NCBI RefSeq assembly: GCF_019649055.1
Contig: NW_026570303.1
Coordinates: 496,001-560,000 of the forward strand
Direction of reading: 5' to 3'
From: Paramacrobiotus metropolitanus
Lineage: Eukaryota > Tardigrada > Eutardigrada > Parachela > Macrobiotidae
DNA length: 64,000 bases
A program made the translations under genes and the position numbers. The notes beneath the pieces are model-generated. The model worked only from the letters and a program-made list of their open reading frames with translations. It was not told where the DNA came from and searched no databases. Of this stretch, positions 47,596-60,016 are shown one piece after another. The stretch's first letter is position 1. Every line of letters begins with the position of its first letter.

Positions 47596-50500
47596 ATGGA
47601 CGAGTACATTATCACCGATGCGGACCGTGTTGATGCGGATGCCATTTGGGCTGAGGGTGACTGGACTGCTCTTCCATCTCCGCCTTACCTTATTTCCGAT
47701 GCTGATCGTATGGATGCGGACGCCATCTTTGCCGAAGGTCAGTGGGATTCTGCTTCATATCACTCTACTGATGCGGATCGCCGGGACATGGAGGCCATAC
47801 TGACAGAAGGACAATGGGATCCGGAGGATGATGCGAGGGTGAGTGACCTTTCGTTAAATAAATTAAAACGTGATAAATTAAATATAATTTTTAACTTATT
47901 TAAAATTATGTTCGTTGTAAACACTAAAATTCCGAATCTGTCTTGTTTTCGAAGTCATCTAAATCAGAACTGAGTATTGTTATAGCACGTCGTTAACTGT
48001 ATCGTTAAAACGTTAAGTTATTCTTTGTAAATATTTTATATTTCAATGCTCTTTGGTAAATGAGTGTTGCTGATTTTTATTAATTTATATTTAATAAAGC
48101 GTCTGTTAAAAGTAATACGCCTAAACATTACAAAAAATTGATAAATTTTTATGGGATTGCAATTTTACTTTTACTGATGATACGAGTTAATTGTTTGACA
48201 TACTTAGAGCAATGCTGCCGATAGTTTGTTTTGATGAACACTAACTATGAATACGGATTTGTCCTGCTTAGAACAATAGCTGAGTCAGCCTTTTGACCCA
48301 GTTAGAACAAAAGGTTGTTTTGATGAACACTAACTTTTAATACGGATTTGTCCTGGTTAGAACAATAGCTCAGTCAGCCTGACCTATTTAGAATAAAAGT
48401 TGTTTTGATGAGCGCCAGCTTGTTAATCCGGGTTTGACCTACTTAGAACAAAAGTTGTTTTGATGAACACTAACTTTTAATACGGATTTGTCCTGGTCAG
48501 AACAATAGCTGAGTCAGCCTGACCTATTTAGAATAAAAGTTGTTTTGATGAGCGCCAGCTTGTTAATCCGGGTTTGACCCACTTAGAACAAAAGTTGTTT
48601 TGATGAACACTAACTTTTAATACGGATTTGTCCTGCTTAGAACAATAGCTGAGTTAGCCTTTTGACCCACTTAAAACAAAGGCTGTTTTGATGAAAACCA
48701 ACTATTAATACGTATCTGACCCACTTAGAACAATACTGTTTTGACGTACACCACCTTGATAATGCGGATTTGTCCCAGTTAGAACAATAGCCTTCGATGA
48801 CATTGTACTTTTTGCATACTTTACGCAATGATCAGTTTATTTGGGTCGGTATTATATGCAGATTTGTGACCTTCGAAAGTGAGCTGACTACAGTACAGGC
48901 AACAACACATACTATGTTTGTGTTTTGCGGTGGCATTATTTGTTATTAGATACAGCGAACTTACCGAATTTCAACGATCTAGGTGGGAATGGGTGTTAAT
49001 CAGGAAGGCGCGGGGGAACCGGCGGACGGTGCCATGGACATTGACATTCCAGATGCAGCTTCGCAAAACCCACTAGTAAGCTAACGAAACAATAAAATAA
49101 GAATAAATTTTCTCAATAAAACCGAAAATTGAATTTGTTATGGTTAGTTTTTCGCAAAACTAACAAGTCGGTTTTGTAAACTGATTACAAGGAAATTTAC
49201 TCTAGATGCAGTTACACTCTAATTCTGTTTTTTTATTATTTTCATAATCTTCAAAGCATTCTTATTCTAATATATCTGCAGACGCTTGAAGAAATTAGTG
49301 ATATTCCGGATTTCTCAGCCCTCTTCAGCCTGACTAAAAACAAAGAGCGTCAGTTCAAGAAATACAACAGCACCGAGTACGAGTACCGTGTGGAAATCGC
49401 CGCCCTGCCACGTATTTATTCTCAGGAAGAAACTGCCTTGCTTTTACCTTTACTGCTGGAATCCATATTGAATCTCTGCGTCGCTCATTTTCAACCATCT
49501 GACCGTGTTACCATTTCCATTAGCTGTGCGTCGTTGGAATTTCCAATTTACTTGTCTATGCGAAAATTGTCGGACTTCAGTGCCGACGACCTTATTGTTG
49601 TATGTACCAAGGCCAACTCCGGTCGGATGGTGTTGGACGATACCTTCTCAATCCGGATTTTCCGCACCATTATGCCCAGCGGGGGAAGCTGGAGTTGTAT
49701 ACACCGTCACGTGGCGCGCGATGCTAAACGTTTCAGCAAGTCGATTGTTACAGTTCGTGTGCATAACAACTACTGTTTACCTGCCGCATTGTACTTGGGC
49801 AAGTACCGCTTAACGCATGATGTTCAAGGAGCGTACAAAAGCCAGTGGAAACATCTGTACAGTGAAAAGGGGATCAACAAGCTGACAGGCCATGCCAGAG
49901 AAATTATTCAGTTAGCTGATTTACCATCAGGCCGGTGTTATACCCTCGATGACTTATCCGCTATTCAGGAAGAGTGCTTCCCCGAATTTCAGGTAAAGGT
50001 TATTTCGGCGGATCATGGTAATGCTATTATCGCCCGCGTACCGGAGAAGAAAACAAAGACGATGCAGGAGATCTTTGTCTTGCTGGAGAAGAATCACTTC
50101 GACCTCGTAACGACTGCCACCGGTATTTTTAACTCCTCATATTTCTGCTCCGAGTGCGATGTACCCTACAGTCACAAGGAGCGTCATCGATGCGGTGGAA
50201 ACTGTCTCTTGTGTTTTCGGTCAGTTAGTGATTGCTTTGAGGGGCCCACTGTTTACTGTGGAGATTGTCGTCGTACATTCAACAACCAGGAATGTTACAA
50301 CGTTCACAAAGGTGTTCGCCGTAATGGGAAAACCTTTTGTTCTCAGATCTTCTACTGTAAAGACTGCCGACGCTTTGTGAACTTAACACGTCGACCAAAT
50401 GAAAAGCACCAGTGTGGGGAGATGTTTTGCACGGTCTGCCGCGAATGGACTCTTCAAGCCACACATAAGTGTTATATCAAGGCTTTTCCAAAGCCTTTAC

Positions 50501-53123
50501 CGCCCTCAACGGATCAACCTAAGCGACCAAAGCGATACATCTTCTTTGATTACGAGACATTTAATGATCCAGTTAATGGACATACACCGAGTTGTGTTGT
50601 GGCCCAGTACGAAGACGGCACGGAGTTTCGATTTCCGGCGGACGGACAACCAATGACAAGAGATGTTGCCCAGCAGTTTGGGGAATGGCTTTTTTCGGAG
50701 CAACACAATCACTACACGATTATTGCTCATAACTTCCGGGGATATGACGGTCATTTCCTTTTGAAACACCTTTTGGATAATAAGCTGCGTGGTGTGGGAC
50801 CCAGCTTTTGGAATTGCGTTATCGGTCCTTGCATATGTATTCCCGTGACACGTTAAATTTCATGCCTATGAAACTCAGCAGTTTACCAAAAGCGGTTGGT
50901 TTGGAAGTGGAGGTCAAGAAAGGCGACTTCCCTCATCACTTCAACAGACCTGAGAACTGGGATAAAGTGCTGTCTTGGCCCGAACCAGAAATGTACGTTT
51001 TTGACGGCCTGAAGAAGAAAGAGAAAGAGGAATTTTTAAAGTGGTACGCAGAAGCGAAAGCCGCTGCGGGTGGACACTTCGACTTCCGCGCTGAAATCAT
51101 GGGATATTGTTCAAATGACGTTACTGTGCTCTGACGTTGTGCTCTGAAGTTCGTTGATGATTTTGTCGCTCTGACTAATCCAAACCCGCTGGATAGTATC
51201 ACCATGTCATCTGCCTGCAACCGTTACTGCCGTACCTTTCATTTGGAACCTGAGAAACTAGCTGTATTGTCCTCCCATGGACCTCACCGGAACCGACGTA
51301 CCAGCGTTCAAGCCACGCAATGGTTGGAGTTGCTGAATCGAGACCTGAGTGGGCGCATTCAACACGGACGAAACGGCAAGGAAGTCCACATCGGACCGTA
51401 CTTTGTGGACGGTTTGGATGCTAGTACTCGTACAGTTTACGAGTACAACGGCTGCGTATTCCACGGGCACCCCGAATGCACCGAACAAGATGATCAGTCA
51501 CCGTTCTCTCGTAAAAAGATGAGTGAGGTGTACGAGGAATACCTGGACCGCGTACGATACCTGGAGGATGAGAAGTATACAGTAGTTACCAAGTGGGAGT
51601 GTGATTGGAAGAGTGAACGTCAAGAAGCCGATATCGCTACCTTCCTGTCTGGCCAAAACCTTCGCGAACCCCTGAATCCCCGGGATGCCTTTAAAGGTGG
51701 ACGTACTAATGCCAGTCGCTTGTACTACACAGTGAAGCCGGGGGAAATGATTATGCACTTCGACGTTGTCAGCCTGTACCCTCTCGTTAATAAGACCAAG
51801 ACCTACCCTATCGGTCACCCTACCATTGTTTTGCCGGATTTCAAGGACGTGAAGGAATATTATGGCTTGGTTTCCTGTAAGGTACTACCCCCGGCGCAGT
51901 GTTTGTACCCTGTTCTCCCTGCTACTATCAACAAGAAGCTGATATTTGCGCTTTGTAAGACCTGTGCGGACACTAAAAGTAACGACTATTGCCAGCATAG
52001 CGACGCTGACCGCTGCCTTGAGGGGGTATGGACCACACCAGAGCTCCACCACGCCATCGACCGGGGCTACATCGTGCAGGAGGTGTACGAGGTATGGCAC
52101 TGGGACACCACGGAAGCCGGCGTTTATGCTGCGTACATCAACAAGTTTCTGAAAATCAAGATGGAAGCCAGCGGGTGGCCCAGCTGGTGTAAAACTCCCC
52201 AACAGAAAGATGACTTCATCCGCCAGGTCAAAGAACGTGAGGGGATCGACCTTGATCCGGAAGCCATGATCTACGATGCTGGGCGCCGTAATGTGGCCAA
52301 GAACTGTCTGAACTATTTGTGGGGCAAGCAAGGACAGCGGGATGATATGACTATGCCCAAGTTTGTCTACATGACTAAGGATTACTTGGACATGATCCGC
52401 TCCAAGACCGTGGAAATTCATGATGTGTTTGCCGTTAACGAGGACTGCCTTATGGTGACCTATTCCAAGGGAGAAGACTACAACGAAGGTAGTAACGCTA
52501 CAAACGTCGCCCTGGCCGCGTTCACCACCGCCAATGCCCGGCACATTCTACTGGACATGATGGAGAGGCTGGGCGACCGGTTGATGTACTACGATACAGA
52601 TTCAGTTGTCTTCCTCACCCGCCCCGGAGACTGGGTACCGGAGACCGGTAGTATCCTAGGCGATTGGGATAATCAACTGCAGCCCGGAGAGAGCCACATC
52701 GTGAAGTTTGTGTCGTGCGGTCCGAAAGTATACAGCTACGAGACTGACACCGGTCGGATCGAGTTGAAAGTACGTATCCTTAAGTTAGATGTACAGTAAA
52801 TGTGTATGTTCACTGTAAGCAATGTTCATTGTTCGTAGGCAAAAGGCCTCACCCAAAACGGGTACACGGAGGACATCTTGGATTTTAATGAAGTCACCAA
52901 GTCATTTGCCCGGACAGGACCGGCCTTGGACTTTGAAAAACTGAAGCGCCTTTTGGACGGTGCGGAATCCCATGTTCAGATCATCTACCCTGAATTCATC
53001 AAGCGGAACGGCAACACCCAAGAAATCAACACGGTTCGCTTGTTCAAGAAGCTGAAAATGGTTTACGACAAACGCATGCTTCTTCCCGACTTTACAACCC
53101 TACCTTTCGGTACTAAACAATAG
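47596..53123 (+). pseudogene. pPolB: Protein-primed family B DNA polymerase, intron-containing, with breaks
   Basis: Exons 47596-47838, 48983-49075, 49282-52769 and 52839-53123 join in phase with GT-AG sites. Exon 1 encodes three acidic repeats of the type DADRxDADAIxAEGxWD, an unusual N-terminus. The large exon holds the 3'-5' exonuclease motifs (FDYETF near 50550, FRGYDGHFLL near 50745 and YCSND at about 51105) and the polymerase motifs (DVVSLYP near 51770, KNCLNYLWGK near 52300 and YYDTDS near 52590). A Cys-rich zinc-ribbon-like stretch lies at about 50145-50490. Two lesions are seen: a frameshift near 50,800-50,855 and an isolated in-frame TGA at 51132-51134 between the exonuclease and polymerase parts. 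It replicates the element in intact copies; here it is probably inactive unless the lesions are base-call errors. Confidence 0.87.
48220..48800. repeat. Minisatellite with higher-order pattern in the polymerase intron
   Basis: TTGTTTTGATGA recurs eight times at alternating spacings of about 85-88 and 53-58 bp, giving a higher-order unit of about 140 bp. Units share TAATACGGATTTGTCC and TTAGAACAA words. It lies wholly inside the first intron (47839-48982) of the polymerase gene. Confidence 0.85.
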
Positions 53124-54702
53124 ACTGTTTGCTTTTGGTACAGCTTTTATAACTAGGCACCAGCTGTTATAACTAGGCCTGCATTGTGCTTTGTTCTTTG
53201 TTACTGAATGAACTTCGTTTTTCTATCCGTAAGCGACAGGTGGTTATTGCAAAAAGAGGCACGAAAAGCCCAATCCTTGCAACTCGCTAGCAGGAAACTC
53301 TGTATTCTTGTCAGTGCGGTTGTGAGTATCGGCCAATAATGTACACTGGACTGAACGACACTTTTGTTGTTGTCTTGGAGTACACGAAGTTGAGGAGCAC
53401 AGGGAGCACAATTAATGTTGTATTTGGACCACGGTAATCCAGCTGAGCAACGTTGACAATTATGCAGGGTATTTCAGATTGGTTACGTAAGGTTAGACCG
53501 GGTTGGGATGCCCCAACAATGTGTTGTTGGTTGTGGCAGCATTTTGTTTATCGTTCTGAACACTGTGTTACGAGTACAACAAAACACCGCTGTGTGGTAA
53601 CATAGGATTATATACATCCGACTTCACCACCCAGTGCGTGTTTTGTGAACCCAATCATGAGATCTACACTGCAGGTCTTGTTCACAGGCATCGATAGAAC
53701 TATTTATGTCTGAAATATGTGATAAACAAAATAATCTATTTTTAATTAAGACAGTCGAAAAAACTATTCTTACAGTTAGTATTTTCCTCACAAAGGTTTG
53801 TGGGGCCTTTATACGGGATGCCGTTTTTGTGGTAATTTTATCCTTCACAAATGTGCGTTTAGTCTTCAGCTGAAAAATGCCCCGTAATTTTGACTGAAAT
53901 GTAAAATGAAAACATACAGTGTGTTTACTGGCACACTAAAGTAGCTACGCACCGATAAACAGTGTCAGTATTCCAAACAGGTATTGGTCAGTATTTTTAT
54001 ATACCACCGATATCAGCTTTATTTGTTTTTTTCTTTGGTTGAAAAAATCATCAAGTAACTATAAAACTCTGTCATCTGTGTAGCACGAATTCGTCCGTTT
54101 TTCAAAGGTCACATGGCAAACTGTTTATGCTGTGATGTCAACGGTCAGTTATCGATGTTCACGACTGGCACCTGTGGAAGCGTTATCGCATAAGTTTTAC
54201 CGTGTGAATGGGATACTGCAGTCATTGTCTTAGCCAGAAAACCACAATAGTGCATGTAACCAAGTTATCCTTACATGCAAGAAGATGAGCGTCTTACAAT
54301 ACGCTCATCCGTGAGAGAGCTGCAAACACAATGATCGATGCCACTGCGGCATCCAGTACACAATGGCCAACACTTGTAAGCCATCGACGCCACACGGATG
54401 CTTTAACACTACGTCCTAGGTTAATATATCTATATAAGTACCACCAACACAATACACACAAACTTACTTGAACGTTCAAAATTTTACTGTACATTTTACC
54501 GATATTAGCAATTTAAAGTTTTGAGTAAACGTGGCTTTTATAAAATCCTTACATCATGCCATCCTTTGGAGTAATTACATGTGAGTGTATATACCTTTCA
54601 GATCATAACATAGTCGTTGCATTGATTCTTATGCTATAATTTTACAATATTTACTGGCGGTCTATAATATAATATTCTTTGTTGGATTTATATTGCGTAG
54701 AT
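53124..54702. other. Polinton interior, no recognised gene
   Basis: Between the polymerase and the acidic gene. Open frames are short (53624-53848 and 54294-54494, both minus) without domains or splice context. I looked here for a packaging ATPase Walker motif and saw none. Confidence 0.45.
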
Positions 54703-55643
54703 CGCGCCGGTGTTCTGATTGCTGAGTGGCACGCATTGACACCTGCCCAGCGTATACAGTTCAACGAAGAGTTTCGCCTGCGCGCAGCTGCTCTCCGTTT
54801 GCAAGTGTTGGAGTACTTGCCCGGCAATAACGCTGCCCTGGAAGTGACCCTTCGCTTGGACGACATAGCGGTACGTTTTTTTAAAATTAAGGATTAAGTG
54901 AAGTGATAGTGGTTAAAAAATACTTTCATTGGCTTACTTGTTATATAGATTATTTTTTCTATCACAATTGCTCAGATATCGTTTAGAAATTTCAATGTAT
55001 TCTGTAAGTTATTATTATTTGATTATTAATTATTCTGTTTTCTTAAATTTTACCCTATTTGTATTCACACATAAATTACGTTATTCGTATCAGTACTTTT
55101 ACATACACTGATATGACCACCGGCTTCTAGGCGGTTGCGGGTTGGGCTGATCTGGGTGTCGGCATGCCTACACCACCGTCGGAAGATGAAGCCGACGAGT
55201 CCGACTCCGGGAATTCCGGGTACACTCTCGGCTCTGATGGCGAAGGGCACGGCACCGACACATCCGATTCCAACTTCGACGCTTGGTCCACCGCCTCGGA
55301 AGAAGGTATCGCTTCTTCGGACACCGAAGACGTTAGCACCGACGACGACGATGATGCCAGCAATGCCGAAACGGATGCCGCGACGGACAACGAACACGGC
55401 GACACGGCTACAGACACCGACTACGACGACGAGTACACCGACACAGACGTCGATGAGTACGACGGCGGAGTAGAAGCCGACACCGAATCCGGCAGCAGCG
55501 ACACCAAATCCGATAGCAGCGACGACGAAGACGATGGCCAGCAAGCCCGCAATCCGTATATCGAGTGGGAGGCGCGTGAGAAACGTGGTCGGGATGACGA
55601 CAACGATGCCGCAGGCGGACCTTCTAAGCGCCCTCGCTTTTAA
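54703..55643 (+). CDS. Acidic Ser/Asp/Glu-rich nuclear-type protein, spliced, 5' incomplete
   Basis: Two exons are supported: about 54703-54869 (after GCGTAG, before GTACGT) and 55131-55643 (after CTTCTAG), joined in phase. The first encodes a helical segment (LTPAQRIQFNEEFRLRAAALRLQVLE). The second starts AVAGWADLG and becomes highly acidic with Asp/Ser/Thr repeats, then ends in basic KRGRDDD..SKRPRF, like a nuclear localisation signal. An upstream exon must supply the start codon and was not found. An AATAAA follows at 55881-55886. Long acidic tracts occur in histone-binding and transcription proteins, but no function is assigned. It is the rightmost gene of the Polinton. Confidence 0.6.
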
Positions 55644-56029
55644 GCTTTCCCCCAACGACCTTTCGACCACGTTTCTCACACGACCCCCACTGGATATACG
55701 GAACGTCGACTGCTCCCCTCCATCCTCATGGTTGTTTAATGTAATCAGACCGCAAGTTTAATCAGGTTTAATGCAAGTTTAATGCAAACCTCTTGTTGTT
55801 ATGTAAATGTGTTTATGGTAGCGGAATGTGAAATGTTGTTTTATTTGAAACAAGTACTGTCTAAGAGCGAATGTTTTTCCAATAAAACAAGTACTGTTTA
55901 GACGTGTGTTGCTGAGCTAGGAAACGTCGTAAAACAATGTATTTTTAAATCGGAAATTTAAAAACATAAGTTTGTGAAAAAAGTAGCAGCCAGTCCCAGG
56001 ACAGGCAACCAGGTCACATTAACCGGTAG

Positions 56030-56112
56030 GCTGCTAGACTAGCGGCCCTGTCTCGGCCTCAGTCTCCGTTTCGACCAATCAGAGATGCTGCTATCCCTAC
56101 TGCCTTACTACT
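56030..56112 (-). repeat. Polinton right terminal inverted repeat
   Basis: Exact reverse complement of 38830-38912. It is followed by ACTATT (56113-56118), matching the left hexamer ATTATT at five of six bases. Confidence 0.97.
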
Positions 56113-56118
56113 ACTATT

Positions 56119-59100
56119 TTTAACTGTTACGAGAAAATGTTACTATTAAAATTGAGTATTCGTTTTATATTTTACTTTTTGAAAAATCAGCTATGTTTTC
56201 CTGTTAAACAAATTTTGTTTGTTAGTGTTATTAATAATGCTCGTTTTAGGATAAATGAAAGTTCGAATGCGATCATAGCTGCAGTAAATACGAGGGAATA
56301 TAAGAACAGGAGAGTGCTGCTGTAGTCACTGATTTCCTGTATAGCTCCCTGTTCTCTTTCAAATCTATTCTTGTAGGTACTGGCTTCACTTGCTGTCTCC
56401 GACCAATGGCCTCCGCTTGTGTCAGTTTTACACAGTCAGGCTTCAACGGTGAAAAACAATTCGTGGCATTTCCTCGCGGAAATAATTCCGTCGGTCGTGG
56501 TATTTATCGAGAATACATGAGACTTTCTATAGTCTATAATTATACGACTTGTTTCTGAACAGTGTACGGGAGTCAGTAACCAAATTGTGACACGCACCTG
56601 TTTTGCAACAATTTTGGAGGGTAGTTAAGTATTATACAATGTACGACGAGAGCATACTATTTACGAAGTAGTCCATTCTTATTTCTTGAATCAATTGTCG
56701 ATTTTGTTTGCCATACTGCTGGGCCGCTGGCAAAATTTTGCCAGCTGTCTAGCAGCAACGTAGCTGAAGTACGCGTGCGGTGGCCCATGGAGCACGCTAC
56801 TGGAATGAAAATCTTCAAAATTCGTAATTCTGTAAATTTTAGTGTTAAATTCTTTTATATATTAGCTTAAAAAATACAAAATAACGCATACCGTTAGGCA
56901 AAAAAACTGATTCTGTTTTTTTTATTTCTGGATTATTCACTGTGAGCCTTTGCTGTTAACATAAGTACCTGTCTGGAAGACTCATTCGAGATTTCTCATA
57001 GGCGGGCTATGCTGAGCACGTATGCTCTGCGTCCCAAACCTTGAGACCAAACCAGAAAATCAGTTATTCTTCCTAATAGTATATATTATTTTATCTTTTT
57101 AAGCGCATATAAAAAAATTCAGCACGGAAAATAACAAAATTACGAATTTTTGAAGATTTTCATTCCAGCAGCGTGCTGCTGGAATGAGAATGTGTTCATT
57201 CTAGCACCCATTTCCTGCCTGAAATGTTGAAATTAGCGCCTTAGGTGTGGATCGAACCAAAATTTAAAAAATTTGATATTTTGGAAAAACCCGTAACAGG
57301 TGCACTGTAACTGATGCAATCGCAAACGGGCGACGGTTTAATGCAGTTTCTCACGGCTGGTTGTTTCTCTCGGACATGCAAGATATTTTGGAAAAGATAT
57401 CTCCTTACTCTTGTGGCTCGATCAGTCATTGTCTAAAACAAACCAACTTCAAAGATTTAGAACATGCTGCTTTCTGTGACAACCTTTGTCGCTGCCAAGA
57501 ATTTTCAATACATGCGGAATCACGCTTATGAAACGTTTAAGTTCATTTTGAATAAGTGATAAGAATGCAAAACCGATTTTGTACGTTTTACTCCACAGCC
57601 GCCTCCTTCAGTTTTTGTAGTGCTCGGGAACCGGCAACCAGAATTTTCCCTTGACCGGTTTCAAATGTAAAGGCAAATTCTAAATCAGAAAATTTGCTAA
57701 ATTTCTGATTTTGTATCTTTGTGCATGTATGCGTTAAATGTTTTTGGCTTTTGCGTTAAATGTAAGTGCTAATATCCTTACAAAGTCCATGCTTGGGTGA
57801 TTCAGCAAAATTGAATGGGTCGATAACACTCAAAGCTAGCGTTTAATTCTATGGAGTCTGGAACGCAACCAGCGGTCAGCGGCTTACTTAAGTAACTAAA
57901 CCGACTGTGGATGGCTGCACAGTTACACTGCCAGCAATGCTAAACTACCCTCTTAAAAAGTATTAACCATTCAAAAACAAGCCGTATATACTTAGTCCTT
58001 GTATGCATAACGTATACAGTATCTTTATGTATGGATGACTCACTGCGCTCAGCAGGGTTTTGCCCTCCGGAAAATACTAAACCACCACCCTAAAATGGGC
58101 GAATCAAAGGCGTGTAACATTTTGGTTACAAATCTCCATAGACAAACCAAAAACAAGACGTTAACACTATTCCTGTGCGAAGACTAGTCTTCTTCTTTTC
58201 ATACATAGTGTTAAGTCTGCATCTGTGTGCAGACCGACGTAAAATATGCCATTCAACTAAGAGTTAAAGCAGTACTGTTTAACTGAAGTAGTAATAATTA
58301 AGTTAATTTTAAAAAAAGCTGAATATTCAGGTTGATAACTGATTTTGTGAAAATAAATTCAGGCTTTTGGTGATCTTCCGGAAAATAGCGAAACCATGCA
58401 ACACGCGCAGTATGGACGTTACGTTACGTGACGACAGTTACGACCACTAGTACTGCTATACTCGTATACACTATACAGTGTACAGTAAGCACCACAGGTA
58501 CCAGTCAATAAATCGCGGCAACTGTGTTTATTCGTGCGGAGTGCATCTTCGCTGGCTATTAATTTCCGCTTAAGGCCAGAACTGGGAGCATCGTGTTCCA
58601 GTCATGAAAGGTTATCCATGTCACACGATCGCCGATGCGCACAGCCTGCCAACGAACAAACAACGAATTCTGAATCAAAAAAAAAATTCTTCCGAATACT
58701 GCAGTTAAGTACTCTTTGAATTTTCAACGGCTAAACTGCTTGAAATTGCAACTACCGCAGCGCGATTCCCGAGGAGTTTATAATTCGATAATATGTAAAT
58801 CTCACAGCCTTCAACAGTACGAATACCACAATAGCAGTTGATAACGTAAACTGCTTTGTTTCTCTATTACGTATGATTTTTTCCAGAAAAAGGAACTATC
58901 TCAATGCACAAGATAAGAACAACTTGAATTATGCATTTCGAGCAAACTGTTCCTCATGTCGCTGACCATCATAAAGAAAGTAAGCGGCTGCTTAATTTTG
59001 TCCACACAGTCTATTTCTTTCCTCCCTTTCCACGCTCCAGTCGGTATTCTTTATTTTTACGCGGCAATTCAGTATTTGATGCCCTTTAAACTCATCGTTT

Positions 59101-59619
59101 ACCATTTTTGAAGCTGAATTCATTTTTCTCGGATGTAAAACACAAACAACAAGACCGGCTAGTATGAGGTTTCTAGGAAAATTAAGCCAACCCCTTGTTT
59201 CTCCCTCTTTTAGGCTTGTTACTGCACTATTTTAGGCATGTTCTTCCCCGCCATGCCTCTTTGTTACATCGGAAGCATCCCGCAAATCATCGTTTAATTC
59301 TTCTACATTCCCAAGAATATGATAGGAGTATCCAAAATGATTGGTTCGCGACCCTTTTCCACCGAAAGAACAGTTCCTTCAATCATTAATTAGTTCAAAT
59401 GTACCCAGGGCACGATATACGTGTGGTGTTCGTAGTCCGCGTTTCTGTTGCATGCGAAGTTGCGAACCGATACAGCAGCACTCCGCGGTATTTGCTACAT
59501 ACCACTACTTACTACCTACAGTATACCTCGAAACCACTTTCAATGAAGATGAAAAAAGTAAAAGTGTGCCAACTATTCTTGCAAAAGGAGTCAGAGTAAA
59601 CAGAAGTATAGAAGTCTGA
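56119..59619. other. Intergenic, relics only
   Basis: Contains the inverted-repeat element at 56790-57186. At about 58615-58665 a segment (TGTCACACGATCGCCGATGCGCA..AACGAACAAACAAC) resembles the upstream flank of the receptor copies, so another decayed piece of that duplication unit may lie here. No gene is supported. Confidence 0.4.
56790..57186. mobile_element. MITE-like element with about 115 bp inverted ends
   Basis: The left arm (about 56790-56905) and right arm (about 57065-57180) are inverted copies with roughly 80% similarity, sharing CTGGAATGAAAATCTTCAAAA at their outer ends. The right edge forms a local palindrome (arms CATTCCAGCAG, 57161-57186). No coding sequence; target duplication unclear. 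Confidence 0.65.
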
Positions 59620-60016
59620 CGGATGATATTTAGTGGTGCATCATGCATGGACCTATTAAAAACAAGGAAAATCACAGCGGACGTAACAGGACGTAACAGG
59701 ACAACTTCTTTTATTGATGGTTTCATGGGATTGCACCAAAGGTCATCCTTGTCAGTTGTCAAACGATAGCAGATTCCAAGAGCGTGCACTTATATCTGTA
59801 CAGTTCATGGGCAAATGAAGAAGCAACCAAAATAATTTCCGGAGTGTCAAATTACAAAGAAATTAAAAACAAATTACAGTCGAATTACGCCTTATCGTGC
59901 TGAAACAGCACAAAATCATGCAGTCATCAATGCCAGCACACTAGTCGCAGTAGACAAACTTAGTTTCGCCGTCCCTAAGTTTACGTCTCAGCTTACGAGT
60001 AGCCTCTACAGATAAA
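59620..60016 (+). promoter_or_regulatory. Duplicated 5' flank of receptor copy 3
   Basis: Aligns by eye with the flanks of copies 1 and 2 (ATGGGATTGCACCAAAGGTCAT, TTGTCA..CGATAGC). It includes a tandem 10 bp duplication GACGTAACAG at about 59680-59700. Confidence 0.55.

Larger units (their letters stand above)
38830..56112 (+). mobile_element. Polinton/Maverick element, 17.3 kb
   Basis: It is bounded by 83 bp identical inverted repeats starting AGTAGTAAGG (38830-38912 and 56030-56112). The flanking 6 bp are ATTATT on the left and ACTATT on the right, five of six matching, as expected for the 6 bp Polinton target duplication. It encodes the family's integrase, protein-primed DNA polymerase B, adenain-like protease, and major and minor capsid proteins, together with accessory genes. 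No packaging ATPase was found. Several core genes are disrupted, so this copy is probably not autonomous. It lies between receptor copies 2 and 3. Confidence 0.95.

Noticed and set aside
48220-48800. CRISPR-like array
   Set aside because: Spacings alternate but the 'spacers' are themselves repeated, and the locus is a eukaryotic intron; it is a minisatellite.
54294-54494. Minus-strand hydrophobic frame in the Polinton
   Set aside because: Short, no conserved motif and no promoter; likely chance in AT-rich DNA.
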